Assembly: GCF_028823615.1 (NCBI RefSeq)
Contig: NZ_JAPEHT010000026.1
Location: forward strand, 1-32,967
Direction: 5' to 3'
DNA length: 32,967 nucleotides
Source: Planococcus sp. A6
GTDB taxonomy: Bacteria; Bacillota; Bacilli; Bacillales_A; Planococcaceae
Below the pieces are notes generated by a model. It was not told where the DNA came from. It did not search any database and worked only from the letters and a program-made list of their open reading frames with translations. Numbering within the stretch: the stretch's first letter is position 1; the number at the start of each line of letters is the position of its first letter. Below are positions 23,240 through 30,817 of the stretch, one piece after another. The position numbers and the translations under genes were made by a program.

Positions 23240-23590
23240 GACTTTTCTAAAGCTTTTCTTGGCCATTCGTTAAATGCATATATTCACAGTTTTCTTCAGA
23301 TGGTTGATAGTGTTCAGCCAAACGAATAGTCAATGAATGAGCGAAGCTTAGCTGAGGACATTCATTTGCGACGCAACTGTAGCGCAGATGCGTGAGCAAC
23401 GGTTTTCTTGCGATGCTCGAACGCAGTGATAGTTGAATATAAGGTTTTTCGCAGCAAATGAGGCGGCTCGATTCCCCCTTCACGGAAAACGAGCGATAAG
23501 CTTCGGAAAATGCGACTTCTTTATTTTCTAGACTGCCTGAAAAGAGTGGCCATTGCCGCTCTTTTTTCTTCCTCTAAAAAGTTCGCAGGA
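23240..23590. other. Long intergenic element, structured, no clear gene
   Basis: The gap between the peroxiredoxin gene and the ABC operon is 470 bp, the largest in the window. It has an imperfect hairpin at 23366-23399 (TTGC/GCAA and ACGCA/TGCGT), a 9-bp long-range pair CGAAGCTTA (23342-23350) with TAAGCTTCG (23497-23505), and ends in an orphan terminator. The minus strand is open for roughly 100 codons (about 23247-23560) in a Cys/Ser/Leu-rich frame, but there is no ribosome binding site before the GTG at 23483 and the product looks unlike a folded protein. A dispersed repeat, a decayed gene or a small RNA are all possible. Confidence 0.4.
23541..23569 (+). terminator. Orphan rho-independent terminator
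   Basis: A 9-bp stem with one G-U pair, AAGAGTGGC (23542-23550) and GCCGCTCTT (23555-23563), CATT loop, then TTTT. The peroxiredoxin gene already has its own terminator 300 bp upstream, so this one either backs it up or ends an unrecognised short transcript. Confidence 0.7.
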
Positions 23591-23594
23591 ATCA

Positions 23595-23622
23595 TTGACA
23601 ATCCCTATAAAACTACTATACT
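23595..23622 (+). promoter_or_regulatory. Strong sigma-A promoter of the sulfonate-type ABC operon
   Basis: TTGACA (23595-23600, perfect), 16-bp spacer, TATACT (23617-23622), about 50 nt upstream of the ATPase gene start. Confidence 0.75.
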
Positions 23623-23674
23623 TTATTAAATGATATCCGATTGGAAAGGTAGGTTTTATAGCCGGTGAATTATT

Positions 23675-24463
23675 TTGTTTATTGAAATTCAGCACATCAA
23701 CAAAATCTATACCGATAAAGATAATAATGCCAATACGGTATTAGAAGATATCAACCTTGAGATTCCGAAAGGCCAATTCGTCTCGATTCTCGGCCCTTCC
23801 GGTTGCGGCAAGTCGACTTTATTGTCAATGATTGCCGGCCTCACTTCCGCTTCTTCCGGCGGCATCGTCGTCGACGGAAAAAATGTGCAGAAACCGGGTA
23901 AAGACCGCGGCATGGTGTTCCAGGAAGCCGCATTGTTCCCATGGATGACGGTCACAGAGAATGTCGTGTTCCCGCTGCGCAAGGAAATGAATAAAAAACA
24001 GGCGATTGAACGCGCACGCCATTTCCTGCAGATGGTCCAGCTCAGTAATTACGCCGGCCATTATCCGCACGAACTGTCTGGCGGCATGCAGCAGCGGGTC
24101 TCAATCGCCCGTTCCCTCGCGATGGACCCGGCTGTGCTCTTGATGGATGAACCGTTCGGCGCGCTCGACGAACAGACGCGCAGCCGACTGCACGGACAGC
24201 TCGAGAAGATTTGGATCGATACACAGAAAACAATCGTCTTCGTCACGCACAGCATACAGGAATCGATTAAATTATCGGATCGGATCGTGGTGATGGGCAC
24301 GCGTCCCGGCACCGTCATCGCCGATATCGAAGTCGACATTCCGCGCCCTCGGGACGAACATAAACAACAAGTCGCCGCACTCGAAGAGCGCATCATGGGG
24401 CTGTTGAAAGGCGAAATCGACAAAGTCATAAATGAGGAGCTTGCTTATGAAGCCCGCAGTTAA
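23675..24463 (+). CDS. ABC transporter ATPase, SsuB/TauB/NrtD type
   Basis: A 262-residue ATP-binding subunit. Walker A GPSGCGKST (40-48), Q-loop FQEAALFPW (82-90), signature LSGGMQQR (134-141) and Walker B VLLMDEPFGALDE (154-166) are all intact. ALFPW after the Q-loop is typical of nitrate/sulfonate/taurine importers. The start codon is TTG with GGTGA about 6 nt upstream; no ATG is available nearby. Its end overlaps the permease gene by 17 nt. It powers uptake through the next two gene products. Confidence 0.95.
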   Translation: MFIEIQHINKIYTDKDNNANTVLEDINLEIPKGQFVSILGPSGCGKSTLLSMIAGLTSASSGGIVVDGKNVQKPGKDRGMVFQEAALFPWMTVTENVVFPLRKEMNKKQAIERARHFLQMVQLSNYAGHYPHELSGGMQQRVSIARSLAMDPAVLLMDEPFGALDEQTRSRLHGQLEKIWIDTQKTIVFVTHSIQESIKLSDRIVVMGTRPGTVIADIEVDIPRPRDEHKQQVAALEERIMGLLKGEIDKVINEELAYEARS

Positions 24464-25202
24464 GCGCCTCATCTTTTTCGCAGCACTCATTTTATTCTGG
24501 GGGCTTGGCTCCCATTTCGAATTATGGCATGAAACCATCTTGCCTTCCCCGTTTAGCGTGTGGGATGCACTTGTGGCAGGCTTTGCCGACCTGACTTTAG
24601 TCTATGATTTAGTGGCAAGTTTCCGCCGCCTGTTGATCGGCCTTGCCGTTTCCTTATTGATCGGCACCGCACTTGGCATTTTGCTGGCACGCTCGAAGAC
24701 GGCCGATGATACGATTGGCTCGATGGTGCTCGCCTTGCAAAGCGTGCCGAGCATCATCTGGCTGCCGCTTGCGATGATGTGGTTCGGCCTCGGCGAAGGC
24801 GCTATCATCTTCGTTGTCATCTTAGGCGGCACATTCGTCATGACACTCAATGTACGGACGGGCATTAAAAACGTCAATCCGCTCTATATAAAAGCAGCGC
24901 GCACGATGGGATCTACCGGCATCGACTTGTTCTGGAAAGTCATCATTCCGGCTTCCATCCCTTATCTCGTAACCGGTGCGCGTCTCGCCTGGGCATTCGC
25001 CTGGCGTGCGCTGATGGCCGGTGAGCTGCTAAGTGCCGGACCGGGACTTGGCTATACATTGCGTTACGCTTCCGACTTTGGCAATATGGCGCTCGTTATC
25101 GGCGTCATGATCATCATCGGTGTCGTCGGTGCAGTCGTCGACCAATTGATTTTCCAACGCATCGAAAAAAACGTCCTGAAACGCTGGGGACTCGAATCCT
25201 AA
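24447..25202 (+). CDS. ABC transporter permease, SsuC/TauC type
   Basis: A 251-residue permease with about six membrane segments. The cytoplasmic coupling loop is visible near IKAARTMGSTGIDLFWKVIIPASIPYLVTG (about 150-179), the EAA-like motif of this family. ATG 24447 is chosen over 24432 because GAGGAGC lies 6 nt upstream. It overlaps the ATPase gene and is 31 nt upstream of the binding-protein gene. Confidence 0.93.
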   Translation: MKPAVKRLIFFAALILFWGLGSHFELWHETILPSPFSVWDALVAGFADLTLVYDLVASFRRLLIGLAVSLLIGTALGILLARSKTADDTIGSMVLALQSVPSIIWLPLAMMWFGLGEGAIIFVVILGGTFVMTLNVRTGIKNVNPLYIKAARTMGSTGIDLFWKVIIPASIPYLVTGARLAWAFAWRALMAGELLSAGPGLGYTLRYASDFGNMALVIGVMIIIGVVGAVVDQLIFQRIEKNVLKRWGLES

Positions 25203-25233
25203 AACCCAAAACCATTTGAGGAGGAACTATTTC

Positions 25234-26226
25234 ATGAAAAGATCCGGACTTATTTTAACGACATTTGCAGCTGCAGGAATCTTATCAGCGTGCGGCGCTT
25301 CAGGTGCTGCGACAAGCGATTCCGAAGATACCGTCGTACTCGGCTATTTCCCGAACCTTGATCACGCCACGGCAATGGTCGCCAAAGACCAGCAGTTTTA
25401 TGAAAGCAATTTACCGGAAGGCACCAATGTCGAATACGTCACATTCGCTGACGGCTCCGACTTCATGACAGCGCTGAAAACCGGTGATATCGACGGTGGG
25501 CTGGTTGGTCCCGGACCTGCGATGAACAACTACACGAACGGTGCAGATGTGCGCATGATCGCCGGCGGTGCGAGTGGCGGAACCGTTGTCATGGCACGTG
25601 ATGGCAGCGGCATCGAATCCATCGAAGATATTCCGGGCAGCACATTCATCACTCCGCGCGTTGGTTGCACACATGATGTCCAGTTCGAGACGTACATGAA
25701 AGAAAACGACATCACATCAAACCGCATCGGCGGTGAAATGATTCACCAAACGGGAAAACCGGCGCAATATGAAGCGATGTTTGAAACAGGCAAAATCGAT
25801 GTCGCGGTCGCACCTGAACCTTGGGCATCTGTTCTTGCCCAAAATACCGGTGCCAAAGTGATCATCGAACCGGATGAAATTTCATTTGGCACATCACTTC
25901 CGGCATCTGTCCTTGTCACTTCGAGCGAAATGATCGAATCCAATCCTAAAACGGTTCAAGGAATAGTCGATGCGCACGAAGAGGCAACTGCTTATATTAA
26001 AGAAAATCCAGAAGAATCCAAAGAAATCGTCATCTCCACAATTGACGATATAACTGGCCAGGAACTCGATAAGTCCGTCATTGACGGAGCTTGGGGCAAT
26101 ATGTTCTTCAGCACGGACATCGATGGCGATGAAATCCAAGCCTTTGGCGACTCGTCATTCGACTTGAAATTCCTGAAAGAACAACCTGATTTCAGCGAAT
26201 TGACCGATACACAGTTTTTGAACTAA
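25234..26226 (+). CDS. ABC substrate-binding lipoprotein, SsuA/TauA/NrtA type
   Basis: A 330-residue binding protein. The lipoprotein signal is MKRSGLILTTFAAAGILSAC with lipobox LSAC (Cys20). GAGGAGG precedes the ATG at 25234. The mature part begins VVLGYFPNLDHATAMVAK, like proteins that bind small oxyanion-type organics (sulfonates, taurine, nitrate). A ligand-site loop reads TPRVGCTHDVQFETY, where relatives usually have GNTQDV, so the ligand may differ. No sulfonate monooxygenase gene is near, but cysK lies upstream; organosulfur import is the leading guess, with nitrate or a pyrimidine precursor as alternatives. Confidence 0.9.
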   Translation: MKRSGLILTTFAAAGILSACGASGAATSDSEDTVVLGYFPNLDHATAMVAKDQQFYESNLPEGTNVEYVTFADGSDFMTALKTGDIDGGLVGPGPAMNNYTNGADVRMIAGGASGGTVVMARDGSGIESIEDIPGSTFITPRVGCTHDVQFETYMKENDITSNRIGGEMIHQTGKPAQYEAMFETGKIDVAVAPEPWASVLAQNTGAKVIIEPDEISFGTSLPASVLVTSSEMIESNPKTVQGIVDAHEEATAYIKENPEESKEIVISTIDDITGQELDKSVIDGAWGNMFFSTDIDGDEIQAFGDSSFDLKFLKEQPDFSELTDTQFLN

Positions 26227-26239
26227 CTGGAATGAACGA

Positions 26240-26274
26240 AACCCCTCACCAGAATAAGCGGTGAGGGGTTTTTT
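26240..26274 (+). terminator. Terminator after the ABC operon
   Basis: An 11-bp perfect stem AACCCCTCACC/GGTGAGGGGTT (26240-26250 and 26260-26270) with a 9-nt loop, then TTTT. The convergent Na/Pi gene ends at its edge and may use it in reverse, though the T-run on that side is weak. Confidence 0.9.
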
Positions 26275-27821
26275 CATGTCCGCTGCGCTTTTTCAAGCCT
26301 TGCAACAGCGCGCCAAGCATGGTAAATCAACCGGTCGAACCATAACAAGGCATCGACTTTTTTCAAAACCGTCGCGAGCTCCGTTTCGTTTTTTGCAGCA
26401 CGGACGTAATATTCATTGCGCCGTGCTTTCCGTTCGGCAGCCATTTCTCCGGAAGCGGAACTGAATTCCTTGGCAAGTTCCGGCAATTGTTCGTCTTCGG
26501 TCATTTCCGTTTGTGCTTTGTCGAGCAGCGGCATCCATTTTCCGGTGAGGCCTGGATGGACTAGGTAGGCTTCCCGGCCGATCGGCTCTTCGATCACTTG
26601 CAGCAGGCGATCGACATGGTCAAGTGTATGGAGAATCTGGACATGCCGCTGGAATGCTTCTTGCGGCATGGACTGGATTTGGTCAAGAAACGTACGTATT
26701 TCCATTGCCGCCCCATGCAATGTATCCACTTTTCGCCGGTCCACAGTGCCATCACGCAGCACCATCCGCATGAGTTGCATCAACTCCGATAATACCAATT
26801 GAATCGCTTGATGCACTGCTTCGAGCGCTACTTCCGGAAGCTTGGCTACTTGCGGGTTTAGATGCCGGACGAACGGATTGCCTTTTTCCGGGACGATTTT
26901 TTCGATAAAACGAATGAACGGGCGGATCAACACCGCAAAGACCAAAACACCGAGCACATTGAACAAAGTATGGAAAATGGCGATGCCGAATGCCGGATCG
27001 AATTCATCGAATATCATCTCGGTGATGGCAGCCGTCATTTGCAATAACTGCGGCGTCAACATAAGCGCCAACACGGCAGTCCCGATATTGAACAACACAT
27101 GCGTCAAGCCTGCCCGTTTCGCGGCTGTCCCCGCCCCGATTGCGGCAAGAATGGCGGTGAGTGTCGTCCCGATGTTTTGGCCGATGACGAGATATGCCGC
27201 CTGTTCAAATTCGATAACCCCCGAAAATAAAGCTGTCAGTGTGGTCGCGACAGCAGCACTCGAAGATTGCATGATGATGGTCATCACAGTGCCGATCAAC
27301 ACGAGCAGGAAAATATTCGTCAGCCCCGCAAACGAAACGGCTTGCTGCAGTTCACCCATCCCTTCCTGCAATACGCCAATGCCCAAAAATAATAGCCCGA
27401 ATCCTGCAAGAACCGAACCATAAGCCATGTTTCGCTCGGGCAGAAACGTTTTCAATAACACCCCGAAACCGACGATGGGCAGCGCCCAGGCTTGCAGGTC
27501 CACTTTAAAGCCAATGAGCGAGACGAGCCAGCCAGTGCTGGTGCTGCCGATATTCGCCCCCATGATCACGCCGACGGATTGCGCAAAGCTGAGCAATCCT
27601 GCACTGACAAAGCCAATCGTCAAAAGTGTAATGGCAGTGGATGATTGGATGATGGCTGTAATGAGAGCACCGGAAAAAATGGCACGGCCAGTACCTCCCG
27701 CGAAACGGTTCATCCATCCCTTGATGAATTCCCCAGTCAGCTCTTTCAAAGAACCCGTCATCATTTGCATACCGAGAAGAAACAAGCCAATCCCCCCCAG
27801 AATCACCAAAAGCATCCCCAT
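26274..27821 (-). CDS. Na/Pi cotransporter with C-terminal PhoU-like domain
   Basis: A 515-residue membrane protein of the Na+-dependent phosphate cotransporter (NptA/YjbB-like) family. The inverted repeat of the family is visible as two QSS motifs, QSSTA (59-63) and QSSSA (185-189), each followed by a hydrophobic segment and a GANIG/GQNIG turn. After the membrane part, residues from about 330 form a helical PhoU-like cytoplasmic domain. The ATG at 27821 sits 8 nt after AGGAGG; an upstream GTG overlaps that site. The direction of phosphate movement is not deducible; some homologues export phosphate. Confidence 0.92.
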   Translation of the reverse strand: MGMLLVILGGIGLFLLGMQMMTGSLKELTGEFIKGWMNRFAGGTGRAIFSGALITAIIQSSTAITLLTIGFVSAGLLSFAQSVGVIMGANIGSTSTGWLVSLIGFKVDLQAWALPIVGFGVLLKTFLPERNMAYGSVLAGFGLLFLGIGVLQEGMGELQQAVSFAGLTNIFLLVLIGTVMTIIMQSSSAAVATTLTALFSGVIEFEQAAYLVIGQNIGTTLTAILAAIGAGTAAKRAGLTHVLFNIGTAVLALMLTPQLLQMTAAITEMIFDEFDPAFGIAIFHTLFNVLGVLVFAVLIRPFIRFIEKIVPEKGNPFVRHLNPQVAKLPEVALEAVHQAIQLVLSELMQLMRMVLRDGTVDRRKVDTLHGAAMEIRTFLDQIQSMPQEAFQRHVQILHTLDHVDRLLQVIEEPIGREAYLVHPGLTGKWMPLLDKAQTEMTEDEQLPELAKEFSSASGEMAAERKARRNEYYVRAAKNETELATVLKKVDALLWFDRLIYHAWRAVARLEKAQRT

Positions 27822-27839
27822 CACAACCACCTCCTTTGA

Positions 27840-27852
27840 TTTACAGTGTAAA
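27840..27852. promoter_or_regulatory. 13-bp dyad before the Na/Pi gene
   Basis: TTTACA-G-TGTAAA is a perfect palindrome around one base, immediately before the ribosome binding site of the Na/Pi gene. TTTACA resembles a single PhoP half-box, but the 11-bp direct spacing of a true Pho box is absent. Confidence 0.35.
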
Positions 27853-27915
27853 CGAAAACGAAGATTTTTACTGAAAGAAAATCAGCTGTTTTTCCGCTGG
27901 TGAATTATAACCACT

Positions 27916-27943
27916 CAAAAAAGAGCCTTCCGCAGAAAGCTCT
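27916..27943 (-). terminator. Terminator after the YusW-type gene
   Basis: A 9-bp stem with one G-U pair (arms 27922-27930 and 27935-27943, CGCA loop) followed on the minus strand by TTTTTT. Confidence 0.8.
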
Positions 27944-27949
27944 TGCTCT

Positions 27950-28804
27950 TTACTTCATGTCATGGGAAAACTTAATCTCTTCCCCACCTTTATAATCGAC
28001 TTCCAGCTCGAAATCCTCTACTTCAGCCGCCTCGATCGACAATGCTTGAAGAACTTCAGCTTTCATGTCATCGATGGAACGGGCTGTCGTGATGTTAATT
28101 TGGCCGAGCAACTGTTCCATCTCATCGAGTGCTCCTGCCCCTTCGCTTTCCGATCCATCGCGGCGCTCGATTTCCGCTTCCCGCTCATCGCTTTCGAAAT
28201 CATAACTCGATTCGCCGCCTCCCGCAAATGTCAGTTCGAGTGAGAATTCATCGAGCTCTTCGGATCTTGCGCCGTTTCTCACATCGTGGTCGATCTCCAT
28301 TTCTTCGCCCGAATCAAATTTCACATCCAGTTCAAACTCCCGGACCTCCGCTTGCTCGGCATTGACTGCTTCCAACACTTCGCGCTTGATGTCTTCTAGT
28401 GGGCGTGCCGTTGAAAACTGAATGGCCTGGAAAAGCTGCGCAAATTCATCTTGGGCTTCCTGGCCAGATAGCCGGTCTCCCGAATCGCGCTCGATTGAAG
28501 CTCGGTTGCGGTCGTAATCGAATTCCCATTCACGGTCATCCGTGAACGCTAAATCCAAGTCGAATTCGCGGATCTCGCCGTTTGCTGCTGAAGATGCTGT
28601 TTGGTTATCTGACGCTGCCTTCTCCGTGCTGTCCGCTTGTTCAGCAGACTCTCCTTGCGCTTCGCCACTATCGCCATTCGTTGCACCTGTCTGTTGTTGC
28701 GTTGCATTTTCGGTATCTGCTGTTGTCGTTTGGCTCGTATCTTGTCCTGTGCCGCATCCTGCCAATAAAATCACCGCGGCCATTCCTGCCGTCATTTTCT
28801 TCAT
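27950..28804 (-). CDS. Lipoprotein with two YusW-like domains
   Basis: A 284-residue exported lipoprotein. The signal peptide ends in LLAGC (Cys17). A Thr/Ser/Gln/Asn-rich low-complexity linker follows (about 18-75), then two acidic beta-rich modules of the YusW type. The two copies share the patterns REFDLDLAF / DEFSLELTF, and STARPLEDIKREVLEAV / TTARSIDDMKAEVLQAL, each helix followed by (R/E)(E/D)FELDV. An internal duplication is therefore plain; B. subtilis YusW has one such module. The ATG at 28804 has AAAGGGTG 7 nt upstream. Function of the family is unknown; high acidity hints at cation binding or an adaptation to salt. Confidence 0.85.
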   Translation of the reverse strand: MKKMTAGMAAVILLAGCGTGQDTSQTTTADTENATQQQTGATNGDSGEAQGESAEQADSTEKAASDNQTASSAANGEIREFDLDLAFTDDREWEFDYDRNRASIERDSGDRLSGQEAQDEFAQLFQAIQFSTARPLEDIKREVLEAVNAEQAEVREFELDVKFDSGEEMEIDHDVRNGARSEELDEFSLELTFAGGGESSYDFESDEREAEIERRDGSESEGAGALDEMEQLLGQINITTARSIDDMKAEVLQALSIEAAEVEDFELEVDYKGGEEIKFSHDMK

Positions 28805-28826
28805 CTTCAAACACCCTTTCTCGCTT

Positions 28827-28844
28827 TATGATAGTTCTATCATA
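28827..28844. promoter_or_regulatory. 18-bp dyad before the YusW-type gene
   Basis: TATGATAG and CTATCATA are perfect inverse complements separated by 2 bp, about 22 nt upstream of the start codon. It could be an operator, and TATGAT can also be read as a -10 on either strand. Confidence 0.45.
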
Positions 28845-28895
28845 TCCGCGTGGACTGAGTGACTGCTGAGGAGAACATTAAAATTCCATGAGAAT

Positions 28896-28927
28896 GAAAA
28901 AAAGCGGAGGCATCCAATCCTCCGCTT
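28896..28927 (-). terminator. Terminator after the MFS gene
   Basis: A 9-bp perfect stem AAGCGGAGG/CCTCCGCTT (28902-28910 and 28919-28927), 8-nt loop, with a T-run on the minus strand (complement of 28897-28901). Confidence 0.88.
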
Positions 28928-28928
28928 C

Positions 28929-30227
28929 TTATGAAATACTGGTTTCTTGATTGCGCCAAAACCAAATGACAACGGGCACCAATAATAATGACAGGATTCC
29001 GCCGCCAAGCGACAGCACCGCAAAGCTCGTGCCGGCTACAACCATCCCCGACATGCCACCGCCAGTCGCACCGGCCAAGGCGATCAGGACATCGACCGAC
29101 CCTTGTGTTTTCGCTCGCGCTTTCGGTTTTGTCGAATCGACAATCAATGCCGTGCCGCTGATCAAACCAAAGTTCCAGCCGAGCCCGAGCAACGCTAATG
29201 CCAGAATCAGGACAAACAGCGAATCTCCAGGAGCGAAAGCCGCAACAAGCCCTGCTGCGAGCAAGGTCACCCCGGCTGCGACGACCATCGCGACGCGTCC
29301 GGCCTTATCGACCAGCACCCCGGTCACGAGCGACGGCAAATACATCGCCGCGACGTGGATGCCGATGACCATGCCAATCGCATTGAGGCTATGGCCGTGG
29401 TGGCCCATATGCACCGGCGTCATGGTCATGATTGCAACCATGACGATTTGCGTGATGACCATAACCGTTGCACCGAGGAAAACACCGCGGCTATTGACCG
29501 CTGGGCCCGCTACTTCTTCTTCTCCTGACGCGGCTTGATCCCGCTTTTGCTGATCGCTGATAAAACGCGACACCATGAGCGGATCTGGCCGCAATAGCGC
29601 AAATAACACGATGCCTGCCAGTATGTATGCAGCTCCCGCTAAAATGAACGGACCGGCAAGTGATGGAACCCCGATTGATTCAGCGAAACTTCCCATGACG
29701 CCAACGAGATTCGGCCCGGCAAATGCACCGAACGTTGTCGCCACCATAGCGATGCTAATGGCCGTTCCACGCTGCTTCGTGCTTGCCAAGTCTGTTCCTG
29801 CATAACGCGCTTGCAGATTCGTCGCCGTTCCTGCCCCGTAGATGACAAGCGACAGGAATAACAGAAATACATTCCCCCAGATCGCGGCAAATACGACGCC
29901 GACCGAACCGACACCGCCTGTCAGAAAACCGGCAGCCAAGCCCGTCCTGCGGCCAAAACGCTGCGACAAGCGCCCAACGACGAGCGCGGCCCCAGCTGAT
30001 CCGAGTGTAAAGAGAAAGACCGGAAGCCCCGCGTAGCTATCTGTGCCGAGCATATCCCGTGCGAGCAAAGCCCCGACCGTAATTCCGGCAGCCAGTCCCG
30101 CTCCCCCGAAAATTTGCGAGAGCATGACAATCCATAAGGTGCGCTTATACAAGCCCTGCAGTTTTTCTGGCGACTCGATATAGCTTTCAAGCGTTTGACT
30201 GCCTGCTTTTGTTCTTCCATTAGCCAT
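28929..30227 (-). CDS. MFS transporter
   Basis: A 432-residue major facilitator superfamily protein with about 12 membrane segments. The loop 2-3 signature is recognisable (GRLSQRFGRRTGLAAG, about 89-104), with a central cytoplasmic loop rich in charged residues (SDQQKRDQAASGEEE). A His/Met-rich stretch MTMTPVHMGHHGHS (about 267-280) is typical of a group of uncharacterised Bacillales transporters. ATG 30227 is chosen because GGAGG lies 7 nt upstream; a longer frame to 30245 would overlap that site. Drug or metabolite export is possible; no substrate clue is present. Confidence 0.88.
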   Translation of the reverse strand: MANGRTKAGSQTLESYIESPEKLQGLYKRTLWIVMLSQIFGGAGLAAGITVGALLARDMLGTDSYAGLPVFLFTLGSAGAALVVGRLSQRFGRRTGLAAGFLTGGVGSVGVVFAAIWGNVFLLFLSLVIYGAGTATNLQARYAGTDLASTKQRGTAISIAMVATTFGAFAGPNLVGVMGSFAESIGVPSLAGPFILAGAAYILAGIVLFALLRPDPLMVSRFISDQQKRDQAASGEEEVAGPAVNSRGVFLGATVMVITQIVMVAIMTMTPVHMGHHGHSLNAIGMVIGIHVAAMYLPSLVTGVLVDKAGRVAMVVAAGVTLLAAGLVAAFAPGDSLFVLILALALLGLGWNFGLISGTALIVDSTKPKARAKTQGSVDVLIALAGATGGGMSGMVVAGTSFAVLSLGGGILSLLLVPVVIWFWRNQETSIS

Positions 30228-30308
30228 CGTTCGGCCTCCATTCAAGGTTAAATAACAGCTTCATTATAGCGTGTTTCCTTTTGCTGTGGAGGATAGAATT
30301 TCAGGCAA

Positions 30309-30333
30309 TAAAAAAAGAGCCAGTTGCGGCTCT
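30309..30333 (-). terminator. Terminator after the small hypothetical gene
   Basis: Stem AGAGCC/GGCTCT (30316-30321 and 30328-30333) with flanking A/T runs on both sides; on the minus strand it ends in TTTTTTT. Confidence 0.75.
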
Positions 30334-30339
30334 CGTTTT

Positions 30340-30696
30340 TTAAACAGCCTGTTCGCTGCTTTCTTCAACTTCGCGGCGCCATTTTCTCAGCGCACGCCGT
30401 TGCCTTGTGTCCCGGACTGTGTATCCTTTTGCACGGCCAAGCAAGTGGATGCGCTCTGCTTCATGCGCGGAATCGATTTGCCCGAGATGGATCGCCAGAA
30501 AGAATTCCAAAAAGCGGATCGCTTCGATCTGTTCTCCAGTTGAAGTTGGATCTAACCTGTCCAGATTCAATTTCATTCGCTGCAAATCCGGAACCCCGGG
30601 TTCATGGACTTTGGAAAAGCGTTTATAAAAAGCCATCATGTCTGAATACAAACTGCTGGTTTCTTTCCGAAGCTTGCTTCTGGTCATTGGCGTCAT
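30340..30696 (-). CDS. Small conserved-looking hypothetical protein
   Basis: A 118-residue soluble protein that I do not recognise. It is highly charged and predicted mostly helical, with an Arg-rich C-terminal part (VRDTRQRRALRKWRREVEE) that could bind nucleic acid or a partner. There are no cysteines or membrane segments. The ATG at 30696 has GGAGGGG 9 nt upstream, a strong ribosome binding site that argues for a real gene; a GTG three bases earlier is the alternative. It follows the glycerate kinase gene by 121 nt without a visible terminator, and has its own terminator. Confidence 0.75.
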   Translation of the reverse strand: MTPMTRSKLRKETSSLYSDMMAFYKRFSKVHEPGVPDLQRMKLNLDRLDPTSTGEQIEAIRFLEFFLAIHLGQIDSAHEAERIHLLGRAKGYTVRDTRQRRALRKWRREVEESSEQAV

Positions 30697-30817
30697 CACG
30701 GGAAACCCCTCCTTATTTTCATTTCGTCCGCATGTATCTATGCTTTAGGCAGTTAATGATTTCTACCCCTTTTCGCATTTGGCTACACCTGTTCCAAAAT
30801 GAAAATTGTCCGGATGG

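Noticed and set aside
23247-23483. 78-codon minus-strand frame in the largest intergenic gap
   Set aside because: The GTG start has no ribosome binding site, the frame continues open upstream without a start, and the composition is unlike a folded protein. Kept as an intergenic element, not a gene.
26842-27423. 193-codon plus-strand frame
   Set aside because: Shadow of the Na/Pi transporter gene on the opposite strand; no translation signals.
28951-29538. 195-codon plus-strand frame
   Set aside because: Antisense to the MFS gene; Thr/Pro/Ala-rich shadow composition.
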